A stretch of 13,258 nt of DNA, taken from NCBI GenBank assembly GCA_947483345.1, contig CANKNL010000056.1, forward strand, positions 1 to 13,258, in the 5' to 3' direction. Both the position numbers and the translations under genes were made by a program. This DNA is from Chitinophagaceae bacterium. Its GTDB lineage: Bacteria > Bacteroidota > Bacteroidia > Chitinophagales > Chitinophagaceae. Positions within the stretch are counted from its first letter, which is position 1; each line of letters opens with the position of its first letter. The notes below the pieces were generated by a model, which was given only the letters and a program-made list of their open reading frames with translations, ran no database searches and had not been told where the DNA came from. Of this stretch, positions 4,872-13,047 are shown in pieces.

Positions 4872-7037
4872 TTACTTCTTCCCCGTTTTACTTACAAATT
4901 TCATCTCCGCAATCAGATTCTTTGCTTCAGCAAATTTATCAACTATAAACATGACATAACGGATATCTACCATAATGTTACGGCAAATAGAGGCATCATA
5001 ATTAATATCACTCATGGTGCCTTCCCAAACCCGGTCAAAATTTAACCCAACCAAATTGCCATAGGCATCTAATGCCGGACTGCCCGAATTACCTCCGGTA
5101 GTGTGGTTGGCTGCAATAAAACATACTGGCTGACGGCCATTTGCTCCCCATCTGCCGAAATCTTTTTTATTGTACAGGTCAATCATTTTTTTAGGCAGGT
5201 CAAATTCATAATCGCCTGGAACATATTTTTCCATCACACCATCCATATAACTTTGAAACTCATATTTTACGCCATCTCGGGGTTGGTAATTTTTTACATT
5301 GCCATAGGTAACACGAAGTGTGCTGTTGGCATCGGGGTAAAATGTTTTTTTAGTAAATACATCCATCTGTGCCTGCATATAGGTACGTTGTAACCGGTTA
5401 ATATCCGATTGGAGTGCAGTCAACTTAGGCGATACATGGGTTACATAAGTTTTAAAAATATCGGTATAAAGCTGTCCGGCAACGTCGGCCTTAATAGCAG
5501 CAATCGCCTCAGCCATACTGCCATCAAGCAGTTTTTTTATTTTATCAAATGAACTGAATGCCGTTTGGGAGTAAACCGATTCTGATAAAGCGGTAAATGA
5601 ACTCCCTTTTTCTATGAGCATGGCTTTAAATGCCGGAGAAATGTACTCCGCCTGTTGATCTTTACAATACATGTCCATCAGTGTTTCAAATAATTTCTGA
5701 TCAACGGCCACATTATATTCTTTAAAAGATTCTTCTAATTTATTTAATACTTCTGCTTTGCGTTTAATATAGGTTGCTTCATCTTTTGAATAAGCGGTAA
5801 GCAGTGAATTCATATCTGCAGCAATACCCCATAATTCTACTTTCGGTATAATTTCATTGTAATAATCACGTGCATAAGCATAGGGTTCAATGTCGGTATA
5901 AGCCTGTTTAAGATTTTTTAGCAGGTCCATATAAGCCATATTCAGTTCTGGCTTACTTAATACAATTTTTTCAAAACTGTCTTCCCGCTCTTTTCTTTTG
6001 GCAACGGCATTTGTTTTTGTTAGTCCCAGTATTTCGCCCTGCCATTTTTTCCAGGCATTTGATATAGACGCATATTTTGCTGCGTATTGTATTTTTATTA
6101 CTTCATCCTTACGCATGAACCCATCAATAACCTGTAATGCTTTGGTACGAATGGCGATTTTTGCAGGATCACTAACATTAACCGTTTGTTCAATGGCACT
6201 GCTGTGCAGATATTCATTGGTACGGCCCGGAAAACCAAAAACCATGGTGAAGTCACCTTCTTTAACACCATCCAAAGAAATGTTTAAAGCGCGTTTAGGT
6301 TTATAGGGCACGTTATCAGCAGCATAAGCTGCCGGCTTATTGTTTTTATCTGCATAAATTCTAAACATCGAAAAATCACCGGTATGCCGGGGCCACATCC
6401 AGTTGTCGGTATCTTTTCCAAAATTACCAATGGAAGAAGGGGGGGCTCCAACCAAGCGGATATCCCTGTAGGTTTCTGTTACAAATAAAAAATATTTATT
6501 GCCATCAAAAAAAGGGCGGATAAGCAGATCCTGATAACTTTCTTTTTTTACTGAAGTTTTTAAGGAAGCGATATTTTTATCAATGGCAGTTTGACGTTCT
6601 TTTTCGGTTAAGTTGTTTGTAACACCATTAAAAACCGCTGCGGTGATATCATCAATGCGAATGATAAATGTGGCAAAGAGGCCGGGATTTTTTAATTCCT
6701 GCTCATGGTTATAAGCCCAAAAACCATCCCTGATATAATTATTTTGTATGGAAGAATGATTTTGTATGGCATCAAATCCACAATGGTGATTGCTTAACAG
6801 TAAACCCTTATCAGAAATCACTTCGGCTGTACAAAAACCACCAAAACTAACAATGGCATCTTTTAAACTGCCTTTGCTGATATTGTAAATGTCGGCGGCA
6901 TTAATTTTCATGCCCATGCGCTTCATTTCTTTTTCATTAAGCGATTGCAGTAATTGGGGTAACCACATGCCTTCTTCGGCAAAACCCTTGTAAAAAATAG
7001 AAATACTGATGACTAGTAGCAGGACATATTTTTTCAT
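4872..7037 (-). CDS. S46 family dipeptidyl peptidase, DPP11-like (Asp/Glu-specific)
   Basis: An exported serine exopeptidase that removes dipeptides from free N termini. The 721-residue product has a Sec signal (MKKYVLLLVISISIFYKGFA, cut after Ala20) and normal family length. The chymotrypsin-like triad is visible: His85 in SNHHCG, Asp221 in RHTGDFSMFR and Ser651 in GGNSGSP; an all-helical cap domain fills the middle (about 280-570). The residue 18 after the catalytic serine is Arg669 (LNFDRVWE). In characterised members arginine here marks DPP11, which prefers Asp/Glu at P1, while glycine marks DPP7, which prefers hydrophobic residues. The specificity is thus inferred from one residue. Location is the periplasm, with no type IX secretion tail seen. 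I use the ATG at 7037; a TTG two codons earlier adds nothing to the signal peptide. The gene is divergent from the DUF4197 gene, sharing a 137-bp promoter region. Confidence 0.93.
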   Translation of the reverse strand: MKKYVLLLVISISIFYKGFAEEGMWLPQLLQSLNEKEMKRMGMKINAADIYNISKGSLKDAIVSFGGFCTAEVISDKGLLLSNHHCGFDAIQNHSSIQNNYIRDGFWAYNHEQELKNPGLFATFIIRIDDITAAVFNGVTNNLTEKERQTAIDKNIASLKTSVKKESYQDLLIRPFFDGNKYFLFVTETYRDIRLVGAPPSSIGNFGKDTDNWMWPRHTGDFSMFRIYADKNNKPAAYAADNVPYKPKRALNISLDGVKEGDFTMVFGFPGRTNEYLHSSAIEQTVNVSDPAKIAIRTKALQVIDGFMRKDEVIKIQYAAKYASISNAWKKWQGEILGLTKTNAVAKRKEREDSFEKIVLSKPELNMAYMDLLKNLKQAYTDIEPYAYARDYYNEIIPKVELWGIAADMNSLLTAYSKDEATYIKRKAEVLNKLEESFKEYNVAVDQKLFETLMDMYCKDQQAEYISPAFKAMLIEKGSSFTALSESVYSQTAFSSFDKIKKLLDGSMAEAIAAIKADVAGQLYTDIFKTYVTHVSPKLTALQSDINRLQRTYMQAQMDVFTKKTFYPDANSTLRVTYGNVKNYQPRDGVKYEFQSYMDGVMEKYVPGDYEFDLPKKMIDLYNKKDFGRWGANGRQPVCFIAANHTTGGNSGSPALDAYGNLVGLNFDRVWEGTMSDINYDASICRNIMVDIRYVMFIVDKFAEAKNLIAEMKFVSKTGKK

Positions 7038-7055
7038 ATGCAATTTTTAATTCAG

Positions 7056-7063
7056 CAAAATTA
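7056..7063 (-). promoter_or_regulatory. -7 promoter box of the S46 peptidase gene
   Basis: TAATTTTG on the minus strand fits TAnnTTTG and lies 18 bases upstream of the ATG at 7037. I see no TTG at the expected -33 position, so the promoter is only half supported. Confidence 0.45.
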
Positions 7064-7150
7064 GGCAATTAAAAACGCTTTCTTTCATCAGGTATAATTT
7101 GATTCGGTTTGGATAACTGTTTTTTAACCCTTTATTAGCATCCATGGCCT

Positions 7151-7158
7151 TATTTTTG
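7151..7158 (+). promoter_or_regulatory. -7 promoter box of the DUF4197 gene
   Basis: TATTTTTG matches TAnnTTTG and lies 16 bases before the ATG at 7175. No good TTG stands 17-23 bases upstream. With the box at 7056-7063 on the other strand it forms a divergent promoter region. Confidence 0.45.
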
Positions 7159-7174
7159 CTGTATATTTAAAAAA

Positions 7175-7900
7175 ATGATGACAAAAATTATAGTCGTATT
7201 GGCCCTTTTTTTAAGTGGCTTTCAAGCCCTTTCTGCACAGGGGGTAAAAGGGTTATTCGATAAAGTTAACAAGGCCATTACGCCGGCTTCGGGTAATCTC
7301 AGTAATGATGATATTATTAATGGATTAAAAGAAGCGCTACGTGTGGGAACAGACAGCAGCAGCAAAAAACTTAGCAAACTTGATGGCTTTTTTGGCGATG
7401 CGGCTATAAAAATTTTAATGCCCGAAGAAGCTAAGAAGATGGAACGTACACTCCGTAATGTTGGCATGGGAAGTTTGGTAGATAAAGCTATTCTGTCTAT
7501 GAACCGGGCTGCAGAAGAGGCAGCCAACGGCGTTGGGGGTATTTTCTGGAATGCCATCAAACAAATGAGTATTAAAGATGGGTTACAGATTTTGCGTGGC
7601 GGGGATTTTGCCGCAACAGATTATTTAAAATCAATGACTACCAAAGAGCTGACCGAAAAATTCAGGCCTGTTATTGAAGCCGCACTTATTAAAGTAGATG
7701 CTACCAAATACTGGAAAGATGTTTTTACCGCTTACAACAATTTTTCCAGCAAACCCGTAAATACTGATCTTAATGCCTATGTTACCGACAAGGCTTTGAG
7801 CGGCTTGTTTTATAATATCAGCCTGGAAGAACAAAAGATCCGTAAAAACCCTGCTGCACAAGTAACAGAGCTTCTTAAGAAAGTGTTTGGCGCAAAGTAA
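7175..7900 (+). CDS. Exported DUF4197 family protein
   Basis: A 241-residue protein of unknown function. An N-terminal Sec signal (MMTKIIVVLALFLSGFQALSAQ, cut probably after SA) implies export to the periplasm or beyond. The body is almost wholly helical and matches my memory of DUF4197: NDDIINGLKEALRVGTD near residue 45, a KILMPEEAKKMERTLRNVG segment, RAAEEAANGVGGIFWNAIK, the ILRGGDFAATDYLK segment and a conserved C-terminal helix RKNPAAQVTELLKKVFG. No enzymatic motif, lipobox or membrane helix beyond the signal is visible. ATG codons at 7175 and 7178 are both usable. It precedes the tricorn-like protease gene by 84 bp on the same strand, and no separate promoter with a full consensus is visible between them, so co-transcription is possible. 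Confidence 0.85.
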   Translation: MMTKIIVVLALFLSGFQALSAQGVKGLFDKVNKAITPASGNLSNDDIINGLKEALRVGTDSSSKKLSKLDGFFGDAAIKILMPEEAKKMERTLRNVGMGSLVDKAILSMNRAAEEAANGVGGIFWNAIKQMSIKDGLQILRGGDFAATDYLKSMTTKELTEKFRPVIEAALIKVDATKYWKDVFTAYNNFSSKPVNTDLNAYVTDKALSGLFYNISLEEQKIRKNPAAQVTELLKKVFGAK

Positions 7901-7984
7901 AGAACTGTAAATCCTTAAATTTTCTTTAAACGGTATGGCCATCATTAGGTAACTGTGTATATTCACTACCTAAAACTATTGGCC

Positions 7985-10900
7985 ATGAGATCGATTGTTG
8001 TAATCCTACATTTTATCGTGCTTTCCATGTCATTAACGGCACAGGATAATGCAGCTTTTTTTATTAGTAACCCCTGCCTTACACCTGATGGGCAAACGGT
8101 TGTTTTTAGTTTTGAAGGCGACTTGTGGAAAGCCAATGTAAAGGATGGGCAGGCGGTACGATTAACGGCCATGCAGGGTTACGAAACCAGTCCACGGGTT
8201 TCGCCCGACGGGAAATGGATCGCATTTACCGGCCGTCAGTTTGCAAACGGAGATGTTTATGTTATGCCATTTAATGGGGGCGATATAAAACAGATCAGTT
8301 TTCATAGTGCCAATGATGAATTGAGCAGCTGGAGTTGGGATTCGAAGCACATTTATTTTCATAGCAACCGCTCAGGCCAGGTCTCGGGTTTTAAAGTTAG
8401 TATGCAGGGTGGCACTGCACAACGTGTTTTTGGGGATTATTTTTTTCAATTCGATCATAACCTGGTAGAGCATCCTTCAACAGGCGACCTATTTTTCAAC
8501 GATACCTGGGAAAGCCTGAACCAGCTTCAGCGAAAGCGATATAAGGGGCCATTTAATCCCGACATTCAATCTTATAATCCTAAAACAAAACAGTATAAAA
8601 AATATACCAGCTGGGAAGGAAAAGATTTTGGCGCCACAATAGATAAAAACGGTCATCTCTATTACATTTCTGATGAAGCCAATGGTGAATACAATCTCTG
8701 CACTTTAGAAAACGGCAGTAAAAAGGAATTAACATCATTCAGTACTTCTATAAAAACGCCAGCAGTAAATGCCAATGGTGGTATTATTGTTTTTGAAAAA
8801 GATTACCAGCTATGGATCTATGATGTGGCGAATAAAAGATCCGAAAAATTGAAAATTACAGTACTGAGAAATTCCGTTTTACCTAAAGAAAAAGATTATG
8901 ATGTTAAGGGGAAGATCACTAATTATGATGTCTCACCCGACGGGAAAAAGATGGCCTTCACATCCCGCGGCGAAATTTTTGTAAGTGATATTGAAGGTAA
9001 ATTTATTCAGCAATTAAGCAAAGGCTCTTCTGAAAGAGCATTGGAAGTGAAATGGCTTGGTGATAATAGAACCCTGCTGTTTAATCAAACTTTAAACGGT
9101 TATTTAAACTGGTATACCATTGCTGCTGATGGACAGGGCGTTTTAAAACAGATAACGGCCGATAAAAAAGATAACCGGGCCATAAATTTTAATAAAAAAC
9201 GTACACAGGCCGTTTATTTCTGCGGCCGGGATGAATTACGTCTCCTTGACCTGAAACTTATGGAGCATCAGTTGTTGGTGAAGGATGAGTTTTGGGGTTT
9301 TAATAATACAATGCCAGGTTTTTCTCCAAATGATCAATACATTTCATTTAATGCCTTCAGGGGTTTTGAGCAGGATATTTTTGTATTTAATAGGCAAACA
9401 AAAAAGGCAATTAATATTACCAATACCGCCATATCAGAATCAGATCCGGTCTGGTCTGCTGATGGAAAATATATTTATTTTTCATCGGCCAGGTTAAAGC
9501 CTTCATATCCTTTTGGTCCGCAGGATCCAAAAATTTACCGACTGTCATTAGAGAATGTTGATGAACCATTCCGGTCAGATAAATTCAATGATCTTTTTAA
9601 AGAAGAAAAAAAGGATACGATTAAAAAAACGATGACCAATACCGATAGTGTTATTGTAAATATCGATATGAACAGGATCATGGAAAGGATGGAACTGGTA
9701 GGCCCCGCATTTGGATCGCAGGGACTGGTTGCTGTTTATCAAAAAGGTGAAAAAACAACCGTACTCTATACCAGTAATCATGGCGAAGGTAAAAATGCTT
9801 TATGGAAAACAGTGATAGAGCCTTTTGAAGATAATAAAATTGAAAAAATAACAGGGGCAGATGCAGGAGATTTTGATGTGGTTAATGTGGGCGATAAATG
9901 GTATGCGCTTTCGCGGGGTGTCATTTCAAAATTAAATCTGGAAACGAATAAAACCGATGCGATCAATATCAGTTATACATTTCGCAGAAATTTGCAGGCA
10001 GAGTTTAGCCAGATGTTTGAAGAAGCCTGGACTAAAATGGAGATCAATTATTATGATGAAAATTTTCACGGGCTTAATTGGCAAAAAACAAAAGAAAAAT
10101 ATCAGCCATTTATTGCGCAGCTGAATAACCGTGCCGATATGAGAATACTGCTTAATGATATGTTGGGCGAACTCAATTCGTCGCACCAGGGCTTTGGTAC
10201 AACAGGCGATGATGAAAATGTTAGCCTGTCTGGTAAAACAATGGAAACAGGAATTGTTTTTGAAAATAATGATCCCACTATCGTAAAGTATATTATAAAA
10301 AGAAGTGCTGCCGACCGAAAAGGCATTGACCTGAAACCGGGTGATGTACTGGTAAAAGTAAAAGATGAGGTTGTAGATAAAAGCCGGGATCGAAATTATT
10401 ATTTCAGTAAACCATCAGTGGATAAGGAAATTGAACTTGAATTTTCAAGAGGAATAAAAAATTTTACTATAAAAATTCACCCGCAACTAAATTTATTTTC
10501 CAATTTGTATGACGAGTGGATTGATAATAACCAGCAACGTGTGGATGAAAAAAGCAATAACCGTATTGCCTACGCCTGTATGAAAAATATGGGAACAGGG
10601 GAGTTGGAGAAATTTATTATTGATATGACGCAGGAGCTTAATCAAAAAGAGGCACTCATTCTTGATTTGCGTTATAATACCGGAGGCAATGTACATGATG
10701 AAGTATTGAAATTTTTAGAACAACGCTCATACCTGCAATGGAAATACCGCGAAGGGGCATTAACCCGGCAAGGTAATTTTACACCTTCGGATAAGCCTAT
10801 TGTTTTATTGATCAACGAGCAATCTTTAAGTGATGCCGAAATGACTGCAGAGGGTTTTAAAGCTTTAAAGCTGGGAAAGATCATTGGTAATGATACCTAT

Positions 10901-11119
10901 CGCTGGATCATTTTTACCAGCGGTACTACTTTGGTTGACGGTTCGTCTGTACGTTTGCCCAGTTGGGGATGTTACACACTTGAGGGTAAAGATTTGGAAG
11001 CTACCGGTGTGCAGCCGGATATAAAACTGATCAATACTTTTGAAGATAAGATCAATGGGCGCGATCCACAGGTTGACAGGGCTGTAGAAGAGATTTTGAA
11101 ACAGTTAGGGAAAAAATAA
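7985..11119 (+). CDS. Exported tricorn-like S41 protease
   Basis: A 1044-residue serine protease with a Sec signal (MRSIVVILHFIVLSMSLTA, then QDN), hence extracytoplasmic, unlike the cytosolic archaeal tricorn. Domain order matches tricorn: two beta-propellers with PD40/WD40-like strands (for example SPRVSPDGKWIAFTG; roughly 25-600), C1 core (about 660-750), PDZ (about 755-832, with KPGDVLVKV) and the S41 C2 core (about 850-1044, with LILDLRYNTGGN). Catalytic residues fall in order: Ser733-His734 (NSSHQGF), the nucleophile Ser949-Asp950 (SLSDAE) and probably Glu1005 (DLEATGVQPD). These correspond to tricorn 745/746, 965/966 and 1023, so it should be active. Archaeal tricorn cuts peptides into short pieces that aminopeptidases finish. 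A GTG at 7955 would extend the protein by ten residues before the signal peptide, so I use the ATG at 7985. No Shine-Dalgarno sequence is seen. Confidence 0.92.
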   Translation: MRSIVVILHFIVLSMSLTAQDNAAFFISNPCLTPDGQTVVFSFEGDLWKANVKDGQAVRLTAMQGYETSPRVSPDGKWIAFTGRQFANGDVYVMPFNGGDIKQISFHSANDELSSWSWDSKHIYFHSNRSGQVSGFKVSMQGGTAQRVFGDYFFQFDHNLVEHPSTGDLFFNDTWESLNQLQRKRYKGPFNPDIQSYNPKTKQYKKYTSWEGKDFGATIDKNGHLYYISDEANGEYNLCTLENGSKKELTSFSTSIKTPAVNANGGIIVFEKDYQLWIYDVANKRSEKLKITVLRNSVLPKEKDYDVKGKITNYDVSPDGKKMAFTSRGEIFVSDIEGKFIQQLSKGSSERALEVKWLGDNRTLLFNQTLNGYLNWYTIAADGQGVLKQITADKKDNRAINFNKKRTQAVYFCGRDELRLLDLKLMEHQLLVKDEFWGFNNTMPGFSPNDQYISFNAFRGFEQDIFVFNRQTKKAINITNTAISESDPVWSADGKYIYFSSARLKPSYPFGPQDPKIYRLSLENVDEPFRSDKFNDLFKEEKKDTIKKTMTNTDSVIVNIDMNRIMERMELVGPAFGSQGLVAVYQKGEKTTVLYTSNHGEGKNALWKTVIEPFEDNKIEKITGADAGDFDVVNVGDKWYALSRGVISKLNLETNKTDAINISYTFRRNLQAEFSQMFEEAWTKMEINYYDENFHGLNWQKTKEKYQPFIAQLNNRADMRILLNDMLGELNSSHQGFGTTGDDENVSLSGKTMETGIVFENNDPTIVKYIIKRSAADRKGIDLKPGDVLVKVKDEVVDKSRDRNYYFSKPSVDKEIELEFSRGIKNFTIKIHPQLNLFSNLYDEWIDNNQQRVDEKSNNRIAYACMKNMGTGELEKFIIDMTQELNQKEALILDLRYNTGGNVHDEVLKFLEQRSYLQWKYREGALTRQGNFTPSDKPIVLLINEQSLSDAEMTAEGFKALKLGKIIGNDTYRWIIFTSGTTLVDGSSVRLPSWGCYTLEGKDLEATGVQPDIKLINTFEDKINGRDPQVDRAVEEILKQLGKK

Positions 11120-11170
11120 AAATTGACTTTAGTGTTATTAAATTATTAAGTATTTTTACAAATAAATTGC

Positions 11171-11190
11171 CACTCCGTAGAAACGGAGTG
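11171..11190 (+). terminator. Terminator-like hairpin after the tricorn gene
   Basis: CACTCCGT (11171-11178) and ACGGAGTG (11183-11190) form a perfect 8-bp stem with loop AGAA, followed by ACTTTTAACG. It lies 51 bases after the stop codon. The T-run is short, so termination is plausible but not certain. The sequence may instead belong to a dispersed palindrome family. Confidence 0.5.
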
Positions 11191-11418
11191 ACTTTTAACG
11201 ATTGCTTGCTATATGAAAATTTTTAATTTCTTTTCTTTGCTGACAGGTTCAGCGTAATGGCTTAAACGGCCAATTAACGATTGATTGTTTCCTTTAGCGG
11301 TTGTTTGCTTTGTGAATTAACCATCTTTGTAATACAAAACTAAGGTGCGTATTGTTATACACCTAATCAACTTATTGTTAATTCTATTATGTTAAAAGCA
11401 TTTTTAATTAATTAAATC

Positions 11419-11443
11419 CTTTACAGTAAAGCGTTACAGTAAA
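11419..11443. repeat. Palindrome and direct repeat just before the 11452 gene
   Basis: CTTTACAGTAAAG (11419-11431) is a 13-base palindrome around a central A. Its core TTACAGTAAA (11421-11430) is repeated directly at 11434-11443, ending 8 bases before the start codon. The arrangement could be a repressor operator overlapping the translation start. A third TTACAGTAAA occurs by itself inside the coding sequence at 12198-12207, which weakens the case. Confidence 0.35.
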
Positions 11444-11451
11444 ATGTGTTT

Positions 11452-13002
11452 ATGATGCCCAACCGTTCTGCCGACATATTATTTCAACTGATTCAGTCGC
11501 TCGAAAAAGCGGAAAAGCGGCATTTTAAGCTTTATATCAAAAGAAGTTCATCCAGGGAAGATCTTAAGGTGATACAACTTTTTGATGCAATTGATAAAAC
11601 AAAAGACTATGATGAGAAGCAGATACTGAAAAAATTACCCGGTATTGAAAAACCTCAATTGGCCAATTTAAAAGCACATTTGTATAAAGAATTACTGGCC
11701 AGCCTGCGGTTGTTGAAAAGTACAGAAAGCATCGAGCTGCAATTGCACGAACAACTGGATTATGCCCGTATTCTTTATAATAAAGGGCTATTTCTGCAGA
11801 GTTTAAGAATTTTAGAAAAAGTAAAGGATCTGGCTAAAGCATATCACCAGGAAAGTTTTTTAATACAGGTTATTTCGCTGGAAAAAAAAATAGAAACCCT
11901 GCATATTACCAGAAGTGGTGAAGATGCCGCAAACCGGTTAACACAGGAAGCGAATGATGTAAATGAGCAGCGTACCAGCATTACAGCCTTATCTAATTTG
12001 GCACTGCAATTATATCAATGGTATGTAAAACATGGGCATGCCCGAAATGAAAAAGACGAGAAAGGGGTTAAACAGTTTTTTAAACAAAACCTGCTGATCA
12101 ACTCCGGGGAAGTAAAAGGTTTTTATGAACGGCTGTATTTATATCAGAGTTATTGTTGGTATGCTTTTATCCGACAGGATTTTTTAATGTATTACCGTTA
12201 CAGTAAAAAGTGGGTTGAACTTTTTAATAATGAGCCTATCATGATCTCTGTAGAAACCGGCCATTATATTAAAGGCCTGCACAACCTGTTAACAGCCAAT
12301 TTTAATTTGCGTAATTATAAGCAGTTTGATCATTATCTATCCCGGTTCGAAAGGTTTACGCTATCCAAGCCTGCCAACCAGCATGATAATTTCAGGATGC
12401 AGGCATTTGTGTATTTGACCAGTGCCAAAATAAACCAGCATTTAATGAAGGGGTCGTTTAATGAAGGCTTGAAACTGGTGCCTGTCATAGCCAAAGGGTT
12501 AGATGAATTTTCTTTGTACATCGACAGGCACAGGGTACTGGTAGTGCAATACAAAATGGCCTTGTTGTATTTTGGTAATGGCAATTACGAATTGTCTATT
12601 GATCACCTGCAACAGATTATTAATGGGCCGGTGGATATTCGTATTGACCTGCAATGCTATGCCCGACTGCTGCACCTGATGGCGCATTTTGAGCTGGGCA
12701 ATGATGCCATAATAGAATCGTTGATCAAATCTGTTTTTAGATTTATGTCGCGGATGGAAAACATGACTGTAGTTGAGGAAGAGATGTTTAAATTTTTGCG
12801 TAACAATGTGTTTGAATCAGCAGAAAAATTAAAACCCGGATTAAAAAAATTATTACAGACCATTAAACAGTTTGAAAAAAACCGCTATGAAACCCGGGTG
12901 TTTTCTTATCTTGATATTATCAGTTGGGTAGAAAGTAAAGTCTATAATATACCGATGAGTGCGGTGGTGAATGAAAAGTATATGAAGAGCAGGCACCATT
13001 AA
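11452..13002 (+). CDS. Large cytoplasmic helical-repeat protein, function unknown
   Basis: A 516-residue protein I cannot place in a named family. No signal peptide or membrane segment is visible, so it should be cytoplasmic. The sequence is predicted to be helical nearly throughout, with amphipathic helix pairs of TPR-like character, for example YARILYNKGLFLQSLRILEK (about 103-122) and KMALLYFGNGNYELSIDHL (about 364-382). Classical TPR consensus residues are only partly kept. The N-terminal RSADILFQLIQSLEKAEKRH is rich in charged residues and looks like a separate helical unit. Tyrosine and aromatic residues are frequent in the central part. No catalytic motif or DNA-binding motif stands out. 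Possible roles are scaffold or regulatory binding, which is only an inference from the fold. Start choice: GTG at 11446, ATG at 11452 or ATG at 11455; ATG is preferred. It stands alone between a terminator-like hairpin and a convergent gene. Confidence 0.8.
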   Translation: MMPNRSADILFQLIQSLEKAEKRHFKLYIKRSSSREDLKVIQLFDAIDKTKDYDEKQILKKLPGIEKPQLANLKAHLYKELLASLRLLKSTESIELQLHEQLDYARILYNKGLFLQSLRILEKVKDLAKAYHQESFLIQVISLEKKIETLHITRSGEDAANRLTQEANDVNEQRTSITALSNLALQLYQWYVKHGHARNEKDEKGVKQFFKQNLLINSGEVKGFYERLYLYQSYCWYAFIRQDFLMYYRYSKKWVELFNNEPIMISVETGHYIKGLHNLLTANFNLRNYKQFDHYLSRFERFTLSKPANQHDNFRMQAFVYLTSAKINQHLMKGSFNEGLKLVPVIAKGLDEFSLYIDRHRVLVVQYKMALLYFGNGNYELSIDHLQQIINGPVDIRIDLQCYARLLHLMAHFELGNDAIIESLIKSVFRFMSRMENMTVVEEEMFKFLRNNVFESAEKLKPGLKKLLQTIKQFEKNRYETRVFSYLDIISWVESKVYNIPMSAVVNEKYMKSRHH

Positions 13003-13047
13003 AAATGTCATCTGTTCATCTACAACGCCTACGGTGAAATCTCCAAA

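Larger units (their letters stand above)
11120..11445. other. Intergenic region with terminator, possible promoter and repeats
   Basis: No coding potential is visible. From left to right it holds the hairpin at 11171-11190, an AT-rich stretch, a weak promoter candidate (TTG at 11301-11303, 18-base spacer, CATCTTTG at 11322-11329, one mismatch to TAnnTTTG), a small imperfect hairpin AGGTG...CACCT (11343-11364) and the repeated TTACAGTAAA just before the next gene. If the promoter is real, the leader of the downstream gene is about 115 bases, much longer than for the other genes here. Confidence 0.4.

Noticed and set aside
4848..4876. T-rich ACTTTTT-like run as a microsatellite
   Set aside because: The units are irregular and it runs into the peptidase stop codon; low-complexity AT-rich sequence explains it.
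4857..5045. Small plus-strand open frame
   Set aside because: It lies almost wholly antisense to the S46 peptidase C terminus, which has strong family conservation.
7038..7043. TTG start for the S46 peptidase
   Set aside because: An ATG follows two codons later and gives a standard signal peptide.
7955..7984. GTG start for the tricorn-like protease
   Set aside because: It adds ten residues before a complete signal peptide that begins at the ATG at 7985.
9575..10884. Several minus-strand open frames of 62-84 codons
   Set aside because: All are antisense to the tricorn-like gene, whose frame shows continuous domain conservation, and none has recognisable protein features.
12198..12207. Third TTACAGTAAA copy as a regulatory site
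   Set aside because: It lies inside a coding sequence where the encoded residues explain it, so it is likely chance.
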